Source: Lachnospiraceae bacterium (GTDB lineage: Bacteria > Bacillota > Clostridia > Lachnospirales > Lachnospiraceae). Taken from it: 64,000 nucleotides of DNA. The translations under genes and the position numbers were made by a program. This document shows, in pieces, positions 28,931-37,409 of this stretch. The notes beneath the pieces were generated by a model. The model was not told where the DNA came from and made no database searches. It worked only from the letters and a program-made list of their open reading frames with translations. The DNA lies in NCBI GenBank assembly GCA_022483465.1, contig JAKVNF010000002.1, positions 558,001 through 622,000 of the forward strand. The letters are read 5' to 3'. Every line of letters starts with the position of its first letter. Positions within the stretch are counted from its first letter, which is position 1.

Positions 28931-29344
28931 TCAGGCGTCCTTGGGGTCCGTCCCGTCCGGGAAGGCACCCTCCACGGCGTCGTCATCGTCCATCATATCC
29001 TTCTCGTTCTTCTTTGCGGTCACCTTGTCCACCACCTCGGGGATCAGGTCGATCAGCCGAGAGAGGCTGTTCTGGTCCTTGATGGAGACCACCTTGGTGT
29101 TGCCGCCCTTGATCACCAGGACCGCGGTGGGGGACATCTTGGCGGAGAAGCCGCCGGCCCCCAGATCCCGCTTGTCCGCGCTGTTGGAGCCCGCGCCAGC
29201 TCCCACGGTCACGTCCGATAGGGGGATGAGAATCGTGTCCCCCACGCGCACCGCGCTCCCCACCACCGTCTTGCTGGTGAGAATGCCCTCTGCCCCGCTC
29301 ATCAGGGAGCTCATGATCTTTTCAAAGCTGTTCGTATCTGCCAT
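28931..29344 (-). CDS. GerW family sporulation protein (YtfJ)
   Basis: A 137-residue protein from ATG 29344; the frame is open to 29530 but that part overlaps the upstream gene and is not family sequence. It has the YtfJ/GerW core: KTVVGSAVRVGDTILIP, a glycine-rich GAGAGS segment and the GAGGFSAKMSPTAVLVI stretch. The tail is acidic. Family members are needed for normal spore germination in Bacillus. It follows a DUF2953 gene as in the ytfI-ytfJ pair. It supports a spore-forming ancestry. Confidence 0.93.
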   Translation of the reverse strand: MADTNSFEKIMSSLMSGAEGILTSKTVVGSAVRVGDTILIPLSDVTVGAGAGSNSADKRDLGAGGFSAKMSPTAVLVIKGGNTKVVSIKDQNSLSRLIDLIPEVVDKVTAKKNEKDMMDDDDAVEGAFPDGTDPKDA

Positions 29345-29376
29345 GACTGCTTTCCTTTGCTTTCCTTCTTCGCTGT

Positions 29377-30303
29377 TTATGCCGCCTGCTGCCTGCGCTT
29401 CTTCTCGTGATGCTTGATCCTTCCGACAAGCCGCCGGATGTCCCGATCCGTCAGGATCCGAAGGGCCGCGGCAAGGACCACCACCAGGGGAATTCTCCCC
29501 TTTGCCTCCAATTTCAGATCCGCCCGCCACAGGGTAAAGTCCGGGGTGAGAAGGACATGCCCGCAGGTGAGGGGATACAGAAGGGACGTGACGGCCAAGA
29601 GCTCTCCCGTCGCCGCCGGGTCCCCGAGGCCTGCCGTCCCCACAAGGGACCAGCGCTTTGGAACAAGGTGCTTTCCGAGCTTTCCCACCGCCCGCAGCGC
29701 CTTTTCCAGGGCGGTGGCGGTGTCCGGGTCATCCAGAAGGCGCAGGTAAAACCCGATGTTTCGAAGGACCCGGTCCGCCTTTTTCTCCCACGCCTCGATC
29801 TTATCCTGCGCGGCATCCGGCAGGCCCTCCAGGGTCTCCAGAAATTTTTCGAGCTTTTGGCGGCGGGCGGTTTTCTTTGCGCTCCCCTTCTTTTTCCCGC
29901 TCCCGTCCTTCTTCTCTTTTTCTTTTTTCTTTTTTTCTTCCAGGTCCCGGTCCAGCTGCCGCTGGGCCTCGTTGTCCGGTGCCTCGTCCGTCTCCTTTTT
30001 GTCCCGCTTTCCCCGGATCTTCTCGGAGAGATTGATCCGGACGGGCCCGATCCGAAGGACAAAGTCCGTCGCGTCGGGATAGGCGATGAAACCGCGGACA
30101 AGCGGCCCCAGAAACGAGATGCGAACGCTCCCGGAGAGGCCTTCCCGCACCCTGTCAAAGGAGAACGCCTCTCCTCCCTCCGGGTCCCGGAGCGCGCCCC
30201 GGATCTCATAGGAGAAGGGCACAAACAAAAGAAGCGCCAGAAGGATCAGGATCACGACAAGCAGGATCAGAAGGCCCCGCCCGATGACAAAGAGCACGCT
30301 CAT
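29377..30303 (-). CDS. DUF2953 domain protein (YtfI-like), membrane-anchored
   Basis: A 308-residue protein with one N-terminal membrane helix (about 5-28), a charged Lys/Glu-rich linker around 110-150 that is likely coiled, and a C-terminal DUF2953 domain with a hydrophobic stretch near 275-285. It is encoded upstream of gerW in the same transcript, as in Bacillus, suggesting a sporulation-related role that the family name does not prove. The ATG overlaps the preceding stop (ATGA). Confidence 0.85.
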   Translation of the reverse strand: MSVLFVIGRGLLILLVVILILLALLLFVPFSYEIRGALRDPEGGEAFSFDRVREGLSGSVRISFLGPLVRGFIAYPDATDFVLRIGPVRINLSEKIRGKRDKKETDEAPDNEAQRQLDRDLEEKKKKEKEKKDGSGKKKGSAKKTARRQKLEKFLETLEGLPDAAQDKIEAWEKKADRVLRNIGFYLRLLDDPDTATALEKALRAVGKLGKHLVPKRWSLVGTAGLGDPAATGELLAVTSLLYPLTCGHVLLTPDFTLWRADLKLEAKGRIPLVVVLAAALRILTDRDIRRLVGRIKHHEKKRRQQAA

Positions 30304-30707
30304 GGCGACTCCTTTCCCGCATCCACGATCCGGACGGTGGGAAGAGGCCTTGGCTTTTGCGGCGCCCTTCCGCCCTGTTCCTCCGGAAACAGGAACGCCT
30401 TCAGATCCGTACCACCGGTCGCGGCAATGCAGTCCCTTGTGATCCTCGCGATCAGCTCAATCGCCTCGGCCCGCCCCTCCGCAAGACCCACCACGAACAG
30501 GTCCCGCTTTTTGTACCAGGGCTGGTGCAGCATCATGCAGTGAAAAAACTCCAGCTGATTGGCACCGGGCTCCGACTGTTTCCCGCCGCAGGGCGTGATG
30601 ACCCACAGCGCCAGGTTCCCCGCGTTGTGGGAGAGGCGCCACTTCAGCCCCCGCAGATGGCGCAGGTTCGGGCTGGTATACAGATTTTTATAATAGGTAA
30701 TTTTCAT
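30300..30707 (-). CDS. Conserved-looking protein of unknown function
   Basis: A 135-residue soluble protein with the N-terminus MKITYYKNLYTSPNLRH and a central LEFFHCMMLHQPWYKKRDLFVVGLA region, no signal peptide or membrane segment. It is translationally coupled to the DUF2953 gene and is first in the gerW transcript. I do not recognise the family. Good codon use and coupling support a real gene. Confidence 0.7.
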   Translation of the reverse strand: MKITYYKNLYTSPNLRHLRGLKWRLSHNAGNLALWVITPCGGKQSEPGANQLEFFHCMMLHQPWYKKRDLFVVGLAEGRAEAIELIARITRDCIAATGGTDLKAFLFPEEQGGRAPQKPRPLPTVRIVDAGKESP

Positions 30708-30759
30708 ATCCCTCCGCCTGCATCGGAATCATTTTACCCCCGGAAGGCCAAAAGAGAAA

Positions 30760-30789
30760 GAGAGACCGCCCGTTTCTGGGCGATCTCTC
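30760..30789 (-). terminator. Native terminator of the PBP operon, now displaced
   Basis: Twelve-bp stem GAGAGATCGCCC / GGGCGGTCTCTC with an AGAAAC loop and a T-rich tail on the minus strand. Once the nested IS block is removed it lies right after the PBP stop codon. Confidence 0.75.
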
Positions 30790-30848
30790 CCGCTTTGGGT
30801 GTGTCATCCTTTAAATTGATCAATTAATGGTTTCCCCAATATTGGTAC

Positions 30849-32922
30849 CCCTAACTTCTTGAAAAAATATAGGCTCGTAGGCCTCTCGGCTTACTTCCAA
30901 TGCTGAGCACAGTTACTGTGAAAGTTGCTTGCATTGCTCATCGATGTCTGTTTCGCTCAGCCCAAAGCATCCCAAAATGCTGTTTTGCTTTCGGGTGAGC
31001 TTGTACCGTCGTTTGTATGTATGGCCTGGCAGTTCCCGGTCAGCCTTGATTGCCTCCAGTTGGTCTACCATGGACTCTGTTGTGTAGCTCTTTCTGTCTG
31101 TTGCACGAAGCTTATCTGTGAGGTTGAACAACAGCGCGTGCATGATGGACGCAGTGAACCAGACCAGCCCCTTGCCATGAATCGCCTCTTCAGTTGTGAC
31201 GCCGATCTTGTCCATCCCGAGATGACTCTTCAGAGCCTCGAACGCTTTCTCTACGCAGTCGCGTTTGTGGTACCGTATCTCAGCTTCCTGTGCAGTCATC
31301 TCATCACGCGACAGCATCACGATGATGCCAGCCTTCATGATCTCACGGTTGATTGCGGCTTCGTCATCTTCATATCCGGTGATTAGGACGGTTGGTTTCT
31401 CAACCTCCTTGGTTCCTTCACCGCGGCCGCGCTTTTTCTGTATAACAACCCTGGGCTTACCGGGAGCTGTCTTCAGCCTGAAGTAAGCAGGAAACCTGTT
31501 CTCGAGTTCCTTCGGATCTGTTCCGGTGCCCTGAGACTGGATGAATTGCTCCAGTTCAGCACGTTTGCATTCAATCGCTGCCATCGCTGCCTTGCGCTTT
31601 TTGCTATAGTAACTGGCACTCCAGTATAAGTGGGCATAGCACAGAGGACCATCCTCGTACATCTGGCGCGGCACCGTGATACCGTACCGCTCATCATCGT
31701 CAGCCGTTACAATGACGTTCTTATAGGAACGGATTGTGTCAATGTACGAATCGGCAAGATCCTGAAAAAGGCGCAGATCCGACCTGAGCATCATCAGATA
31801 GCTGATGCCTGCCTGATCCATCTTCTTCAGATTGGCGACGGAAATGTAGCCCCGGTCGCAGATGAGACACAGCGTCACATCAATCTGGGTGAGCTTCTTT
31901 GTATCATCAATGAACCGGATCATCTCCCCGGCCTGTACGATGTCGGTTACCGATCCCGGAGAATGGAGATATGTCAGTGGCAGTCCATCTTCCTGCCGGA
32001 TGACATAATCGGTGTTTACCTGACCCAGTGTAGGGTCATCCTTGGCATGTCCCCGCTGTACGATGGCAACACCCTCGGCCTGCGAGTTGACATTCGTAGA
32101 GTCATAGCAGAGGTAGACATATCCGGTGCCGATGTTCCTGGAAAGCCATAGTCTGCGGAACATTTTGATCTTCGGAATTGTCAGATGCTCTTTCAGGAAC
32201 GTACCGATATAGCTGTCACTGCGTATGTCCCCCGAAAAGTGGGCATGTTCACGTGCCCATGCGGGGAAATGCTGCATGACGGCGGATTCCCTTGAGACCA
32301 TATAAGCAGCAAGATCGAGCACAAGAGCAGCATCTGTTGAGCCGAAAGCTGTTGTGAGATCCTCGGCGAGTCCGGAACTTTCACTGAATTCGCGGACAAC
32401 AGCAAGCAGCCCAACAGCAATACTGTCGGCGATATCCGGAGGATCAGGAAGTTCTTCAAGCTGATGATTGGAACGATACTTATCGTTTGCATAGAACATG
32501 CGGCATTTTTTGTCCTCTGGTTTTTCCAGGACGCCAATACACTCGCCGGTGTGAGTGGTGTAACCTTTACCGTCGGATTTTCGCTCTGAAGCACTGATGT
32601 ACTTCGAGCTGGTGTTCACGTAAACATACCCTTTGCCGACAATGTACGCACCTGTGGGCAGCGGAAACAGGTTACCTGGTACCTTCTTAATCCTGGCCAT
32701 AGAGGTTCCTCCTTAGAGCCTATATTATGGGCTCGTATTGAGGATGTCAACCTGACATTTTCATCTGGTCAGAATGCCGCATATTCAGTTATCACCAAAA
32801 CCTCAGGAATGCCCAATTTACGGCGTTTCCAAGGGATCTGATTCAGTCGGCTATTGCTGTTTGCTCGCCCTATTCGACGGTTTGCCAGAGGGGAGAGCCT
32901 ATATTATTGCAATAAGTTAGGG
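30849..32922 (-). mobile_element. IS1634-like element, innermost of the nest
   Basis: A 2074-bp element with about 28-bp inverted ends (CCCTAACTT..TTG.....ATATAGGCTC, 24 of 28 match) at 30849 and 32922. It is flanked by the 6-bp duplication TGGTAC at 30843-30848 and 32923-32928. It inserted within the left tip of the surrounding element. Confidence 0.85.
30913..32700 (-). CDS. IS1634-like DDE transposase
   Basis: A 595-residue intact transposase. Visible catalytic blocks are CYDSTNVN (D1), ICDRGYIS (D2) and HKRDCVEKAFEALKSHLG (E), the IS4-superfamily arrangement. It has an N-terminal segment of about 100 residues before the core and a basic C-terminus. A GGAGGAACC site precedes ATG 32700. 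It is different in sequence from the IS1634-family transposase at 8883. Confidence 0.9.
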   Translation of the reverse strand: MARIKKVPGNLFPLPTGAYIVGKGYVYVNTSSKYISASERKSDGKGYTTHTGECIGVLEKPEDKKCRMFYANDKYRSNHQLEELPDPPDIADSIAVGLLAVVREFSESSGLAEDLTTAFGSTDAALVLDLAAYMVSRESAVMQHFPAWAREHAHFSGDIRSDSYIGTFLKEHLTIPKIKMFRRLWLSRNIGTGYVYLCYDSTNVNSQAEGVAIVQRGHAKDDPTLGQVNTDYVIRQEDGLPLTYLHSPGSVTDIVQAGEMIRFIDDTKKLTQIDVTLCLICDRGYISVANLKKMDQAGISYLMMLRSDLRLFQDLADSYIDTIRSYKNVIVTADDDERYGITVPRQMYEDGPLCYAHLYWSASYYSKKRKAAMAAIECKRAELEQFIQSQGTGTDPKELENRFPAYFRLKTAPGKPRVVIQKKRGRGEGTKEVEKPTVLITGYEDDEAAINREIMKAGIIVMLSRDEMTAQEAEIRYHKRDCVEKAFEALKSHLGMDKIGVTTEEAIHGKGLVWFTASIMHALLFNLTDKLRATDRKSYTTESMVDQLEAIKADRELPGHTYKRRYKLTRKQNSILGCFGLSETDIDEQCKQLSQ

Positions 32923-32941
32923 TGGTACTATAAGGCGCTGA

Positions 32942-34450
32942 TCAACCCGTGGACACATTCTTCCGCGGCCTGCCACGTTTCCTTTTCGGCGGCTCCGGGA
33001 CTGGCTTCGATAGGCCAAGTGCTTCCATGAGCTGAAAGCTGTTCTTCAATGTGTGAATCCAGTATCCATCATCCGAAGACGGCTCGGCAGGTCCATTTAC
33101 CTTTCGCCATGCCTCAGACAGATCCTCCATCATGTCACCATAGTTTTCGTCTTCCAGAACTTTTGCGTCCCTGGCTTTGTTCAGAATCCTGCATGTCACT
33201 ATCGTGGCAATGAAGTTGATGAACTCGGAGCCGATCACGGAGAAATCGTTCTGTACATTGGTGTGATCAAGGCACTCGTCATTCTTATACCGATCGAAGA
33301 CCAGTTCCAGCAGCCATCGATCGCTATAGCTTCGATAGGCGGTAAGCGGAGACATATCCTCATCAGACTCAAAGACAATCGTTCCAAAGGAGTCTTTCTT
33401 CTTAAAATACTTATCCGCATCAAAGTCTTTTTGCAGGGCGTGTTCCACAAAACTGTGCTCCTCGCGGGATGCTGTGGAAATTTTCCGGAAGGAATACAGC
33501 CAGGTTCCATTCTTTATGGTGCGTTTGCTGTACAGGATATCCTCGCCAGCACCTTCCAGAACTCCATCAAAACGGAGAGCGTCATTGTCCGCAATCCGTT
33601 TGTCGTTTCTCTTAAGGGGCGTCAGGTAGTGGAGACCTGGTCGGTCTGCAAGATCTCTGCGGATTGTTTTTACCGGGAAGCCCTTATCATCGACAATGAG
33701 TCCCTTCTGGATATCATTGTCCACGATGAAACTCCTGTAAGAGGCTGCATCAATGCTGTTTCCAGGGAACACCTCCGCGCAGACAGGCTCCATCTTATCG
33801 ATATCGTAGGCGTAGAGGACAGAGACATCCCTGGTTCCTTTTACTCTCCCTTTGTATGAAAACTTGGAGAGATCATTGACCTCACTGTTATCCTGTTTGA
33901 GCATTCCATCGATCGCGACATGATGTTCCACTGCTACCTTGCTCAGGCACTTATTGTAGTAGCTGCGTCGTTTGCTTCCATCCTGGCCGATCCGTTGAAG
34001 GAGATCACAGACCTTGTTTTTCGACAGAGAGCAGTCTGGATAAAAGACCCGGGTAAAGGTCCGATCATAGTGCGTCTGCATCCGATTGCAGGTGATGTTC
34101 GGCCGGATCACTTTCAGGCATGCGATGGCGATGATGTCGTATGCGTCCTTTGCCGGATAAACCTCCAGCAGGCTCTGGAGCAGGTCACCACTGACAGAAT
34201 GAAAGAGAGCGGCTGAACCGTAAGAGAGCATGTCAGGGCCTGCTTCCGCAGTCTTGTCAACGATAGGAACGTACTGCCCGTTGATGATGTGTCCGATGAC
34301 TCTGCCGTTTCGCGGCATCGGATTGCCACCATGATATCGGGCGCCATTCCGACTGCGTACAGCATAGCGGTACATGCCGTCGCTGCCGCTGTCTTCAACG
34401 ATGGTATTAACAGGTCTTGTGACCTTGCGAATCTCCTCTGGAACAGCCAT
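32942..34450 (-). CDS. IS4/IS1634-like DDE transposase with AT-hook tail
   Basis: A 502-residue transposase with D in VAIDGMLKQ, D in LIVDDKGFP and E in WLLELVFDRYKND. The C-terminus carries an AT-hook-like PKRKRGRPRKN about 15 residues from the end. Start ATG 34450 follows AAGGAGG; a TATAAT lies at 34481-34476. Intact frame. Confidence 0.88.
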   Translation of the reverse strand: MAVPEEIRKVTRPVNTIVEDSGSDGMYRYAVRSRNGARYHGGNPMPRNGRVIGHIINGQYVPIVDKTAEAGPDMLSYGSAALFHSVSGDLLQSLLEVYPAKDAYDIIAIACLKVIRPNITCNRMQTHYDRTFTRVFYPDCSLSKNKVCDLLQRIGQDGSKRRSYYNKCLSKVAVEHHVAIDGMLKQDNSEVNDLSKFSYKGRVKGTRDVSVLYAYDIDKMEPVCAEVFPGNSIDAASYRSFIVDNDIQKGLIVDDKGFPVKTIRRDLADRPGLHYLTPLKRNDKRIADNDALRFDGVLEGAGEDILYSKRTIKNGTWLYSFRKISTASREEHSFVEHALQKDFDADKYFKKKDSFGTIVFESDEDMSPLTAYRSYSDRWLLELVFDRYKNDECLDHTNVQNDFSVIGSEFINFIATIVTCRILNKARDAKVLEDENYGDMMEDLSEAWRKVNGPAEPSSDDGYWIHTLKNSFQLMEALGLSKPVPEPPKRKRGRPRKNVSTG

Positions 34451-34681
34451 AACAGCCTCCTTATTTATAGTACTATTATACTTTATTTAGTACTATAATT
34501 GAAGGCTCAAGAGGAGCAATTTGAAATATATTTGAAGGCAAAACGAGCGATAATCGCAAAAATGAACCTGTTTCAAGGCATCCCGCATCATGTTTTGCTC
34601 GAAAATCCGATCTTCGTACCTGTCAGCATGGCGTTTGAACCCAGTTTTATAGTACGAAGGCTTGGGAAACTGTTAATCAAT

Positions 34682-36082
34682 TCACGAGTCCTTTTTCAGC
34701 CCATGAATGATGTAGTTCCATTTGTTAGATGTCCCGATATTGATCCATTCAATATCAACTTTATCGTACTCTTCCTCAGAAGCCTTCAGACCTGTTTTAT
34801 AGTCATTGTAATCAGGCTGACAGGTTACCTTCAGACCAGTTGTTGTAGTTGTTGATCCGATCAACTGAACTACAGTTTCAACACTGATTAGCGGTTTACC
34901 TGCCCAACTTTTTGATATCTCAGAGAAAAGGCGATGCTCCACCTTGTTCCACTTTGATGTTCCCGGCGGGAAATGAGAGATCTGAATCGGAATCCCGATT
35001 TCCTCAACCAGCTTTGCCAGTTCCGTCTTGAACATTTGCACACGGCTGGAATTGCTTCCGCCTCCATCACACGTGATATAAATCATGGTCGCGTCAGGAA
35101 ACGTGTTCTTGCCAACGGTGTACCACCAGGCACGTATACTGGCGACTGCGAACTGGGAGGTGTCATGTGTGGTTCCAAGATTTACAAACCCGGTATTATT
35201 GTTGACGACGTAAACACCATATGGTGCAACCTGACCAAGTTCCTTATCCAGAAAATCGTGGTCAAGCACCGCTCGAGGATCTTTGCTATGTCTGTACTCC
35301 TTGCCTTTGTTGGCATAGTCTCCTATGTTTTCCTTCTTTTTGCAATCGATGGAAATCATGGGATTCCCTGCAGCTAAAACCTCTTTACCCGTTGCATTGA
35401 TGAATTCAAACTGCACATTTCTGTCTGGATGTTCCTTACCGACCTGCTTCAGCTTCTTGTTCTGTTGTTTGCTCCAACCGAGTGCCTTCAGCATTCGGTT
35501 GACGACATTTCTCCCAACTGAATAGCCCTTCTCAGCGAGCATAGCTGAGAGCTTGCGATCACTCAGGTTTGTATAAAGCAGCACGGATTCCGGATTACCA
35601 TAGGTGTAGTCGTCAAGGATCTCCATCAATGCCGGAATCAGTTCCGGATTTTTCGCAGCTTCACTTTTTCTGCCACCACCCGCGCGGCGCTGTCTGCTTT
35701 CAAGTGAAGAAAGGCTGACGGAGCCATCATAAAGCCCGACAATCTGCTCTGGAGTTGCTTCCAGCAACATTTCAGAATCCTTATAGGTATCCGTAGTGCC
35801 AGAGTCTTCTGCTTCGTCACTTTTGGTTTCTGTCTCTGTGGAAGTAGAAGTCTCGCCGGCAGCATCAGCGATAATGAGCTTGAACTCTTCGTCGGACTTG
35901 CGCACGGTATTACGTGCCACACCGCATTTTTCACTGATCGCAGACTTGCCGCCATAACCCAGTGCATCAGAAAGAGCTCCTATAATCAGCCGTCTCTGGT
36001 GCTCATTGACATAGGGCAAAATGACGGAAATATTGGATAAAATATGATCAACGTGGTCGCTATCATATATTGGTGAAGCCAT
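34682..36082 (-). CDS. ISAzo13-family transposase
   Basis: A 466-residue DDE transposase of the ISAzo13 (Rhodopirellula-type) family. The N-terminus has an HTH-like GYGGKSAISEKCGVARNTVRK. An acidic Ser/Thr/Glu linker follows at about 75-105. The catalytic blocks are SIDCKKKE, ITCDGGGSN and PGTSKWNKVEHRLFS. The ATG at 36082 has GGAGG upstream, and the IS1595 element sits 34 bases beyond the start, so the gene is probably cut off from its own promoter. Confidence 0.9.
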   Translation of the reverse strand: MASPIYDSDHVDHILSNISVILPYVNEHQRRLIIGALSDALGYGGKSAISEKCGVARNTVRKSDEEFKLIIADAAGETSTSTETETKSDEAEDSGTTDTYKDSEMLLEATPEQIVGLYDGSVSLSSLESRQRRAGGGRKSEAAKNPELIPALMEILDDYTYGNPESVLLYTNLSDRKLSAMLAEKGYSVGRNVVNRMLKALGWSKQQNKKLKQVGKEHPDRNVQFEFINATGKEVLAAGNPMISIDCKKKENIGDYANKGKEYRHSKDPRAVLDHDFLDKELGQVAPYGVYVVNNNTGFVNLGTTHDTSQFAVASIRAWWYTVGKNTFPDATMIYITCDGGGSNSSRVQMFKTELAKLVEEIGIPIQISHFPPGTSKWNKVEHRLFSEISKSWAGKPLISVETVVQLIGSTTTTTGLKVTCQPDYNDYKTGLKASEEEYDKVDIEWINIGTSNKWNYIIHGLKKDS

Positions 36083-36116
36083 GAATCGACTGCCTCCGAT
36101 CCGAGATATAAGGCTA

Positions 36117-37331
36117 GGCGTTAGTAAGAAAACGGGTTGATAAGCAATAAGTGCATCTTGTAGTCATCAAATTGCAAGCAGATTGAGCTCCTTAACATCT
36201 CCATAATGGTGTACCTTCTTGGGATTCCTGGATGCAAAGAGAGTTTCCGCAAGTTCCCCAATCGTTGTCCTCTGCCTGTACGCTGCCCTGAATACGAGGT
36301 TGTAACGGTTCAAATACTTGGTGGCGACACCGCGATATTCGGTATATCGGCGCTTGATAAAAGAGTGAAGGTTGTTCACAGTGTTCAGATTGAAGAAACC
36401 TGCCGACTCCTTCTTCACATTCATGACCGTGATTCCCAGGATCTTGCCCAGCCTCGGATACACATTCATGCCGTCCGTCAGGAAAAGTGTGCCCTTCTGG
36501 ACATGACCAGTATAGATATCAACAACATTTGCACTGGAAGGCCTTGCCCGGTTCTCGGATTTCACGATCAGATCGCCAGTCTTGCGCTGTACTGCGGTGC
36601 AGATACAGATCTGCTCGTCTGAAAGGCCGCGTTTGGATGCGGGAGTGCCACGCTTGCGGGGCTTTCGACTGGCATCAGGGCCAAATTTCGTACCTTTTTT
36701 GGACTCCGGAACGTAGGTTTCATCCGCTTCCACGACATCTTCCACCGTGGCTGGCTGCTCCACCTGCATGTCCTCGAGAGCAAGCATGATCTTATGCCGC
36801 ATGAAGAACAGACTGCTATGGCTGATCTTGCATCCATGGCTGGCAAGTGACTTGACCGTCTTATCCAGAGAGGTCCCCCTGAGCGTCTCTTCCAGAACCT
36901 TGGTCCAGATCTCAGTACCAAAGTGTGAGCCTGAGAGCAAAGTGTTGCTCGTTGTAACAAATGACGTTCCACATTGCCTGCAGATGTATGCCTGTTTTCC
37001 ATGTTTGTGTCCATTCCTAACAACATGAGCATTGGAATGGCAGATCGGACAATCCAAACGGGGAGCAATCATCTTCTTCGGAGAAGAGGTTGCACTCTCA
37101 TGGGAGAAGCCCTCCATGAGCTTGTTAACAAGAAGAATCAGGTCGTCCCTGGAAAGATCTCTGGCTTCGGTCAGTATGCGCTCAATGCAGCTCATAGTCT
37201 TGCCCTCCTGGCAAGACTATTGTAGTTCAAGTTAGAGAAGGCCGTTGTACAGCAGAATGTACAAAACGGCATATTTTATACTTCTGCTAAAATGCTTTGG
37301 AGCTTATCAACCCGTTTTCTTACTAACGCCT
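36117..37331 (-). mobile_element. IS1595-family insertion sequence (1215 bp)
   Basis: Perfect 29-bp terminal inverted repeats starting GGCGTTAGTAAG at 36117 and complemented at 37303-37331. It is flanked by the 8-bp duplication TAAGGCTA (36109-36116 and 37332-37339), the size expected for IS1595. One intact transposase gene. It is inserted in the 5' end region of the ISAzo13 element. Confidence 0.95.
36167..37195 (-). CDS. IS1595-family transposase
   Basis: A 342-residue transposase. It has a zinc ribbon at about residues 49-77 (CPICHSN ... CRQCGTSF), an HTH region, then the ISXO2-type catalytic core with VEADETYVPES and TLFLTDGMN, and the NNLHSFIKRRYTEYRG segment near the C-terminus. Intact, and probably able to mobilise the related MITE at 46296-46603, whose ends match. 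Confidence 0.92.
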   Translation of the reverse strand: MSCIERILTEARDLSRDDLILLVNKLMEGFSHESATSSPKKMIAPRLDCPICHSNAHVVRNGHKHGKQAYICRQCGTSFVTTSNTLLSGSHFGTEIWTKVLEETLRGTSLDKTVKSLASHGCKISHSSLFFMRHKIMLALEDMQVEQPATVEDVVEADETYVPESKKGTKFGPDASRKPRKRGTPASKRGLSDEQICICTAVQRKTGDLIVKSENRARPSSANVVDIYTGHVQKGTLFLTDGMNVYPRLGKILGITVMNVKKESAGFFNLNTVNNLHSFIKRRYTEYRGVATKYLNRYNLVFRAAYRQRTTIGELAETLFASRNPKKVHHYGDVKELNLLAI

Positions 37332-37409
37332 AAGGCTATTATAGCAGTCGATTTATTACGTGCCAACTGATTAATTTATTATGTGTCAATTCCTTTGTTC
37401 TTCTTCCCG

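Larger units (their letters stand above)
30825..34675 (-). mobile_element. IS4/IS1634-like element inside the ISAzo13 end
   Basis: Net length about 1.77 kb once the inner element is removed. Inverted ends share GTTTCCC and, further in, GTACTATAA at the same spacing (left 30830 onward reading across the inner insertion; right complement ending near 34668). It is flanked by ATCAAT at 30819-30824 and 34676-34681. The right duplication abuts the stop codon of the ISAzo13 transposase. Confidence 0.65.
30802..37388 (-). mobile_element. ISAzo13-type element, interrupted by three other IS
   Basis: The outer shell of a nested block. Its own sequence is 30802-30824, 34682-36116 and 37340-37388, together about 1.5 kb, normal for ISAzo13. 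The ends form imperfect inverted repeats sharing TAAATT.ATCA.TT (30812 onward, and the complement near 37370). No clear target duplication is seen. The rightward edge is 22 bases from the PBP stop codon. Confidence 0.65.
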
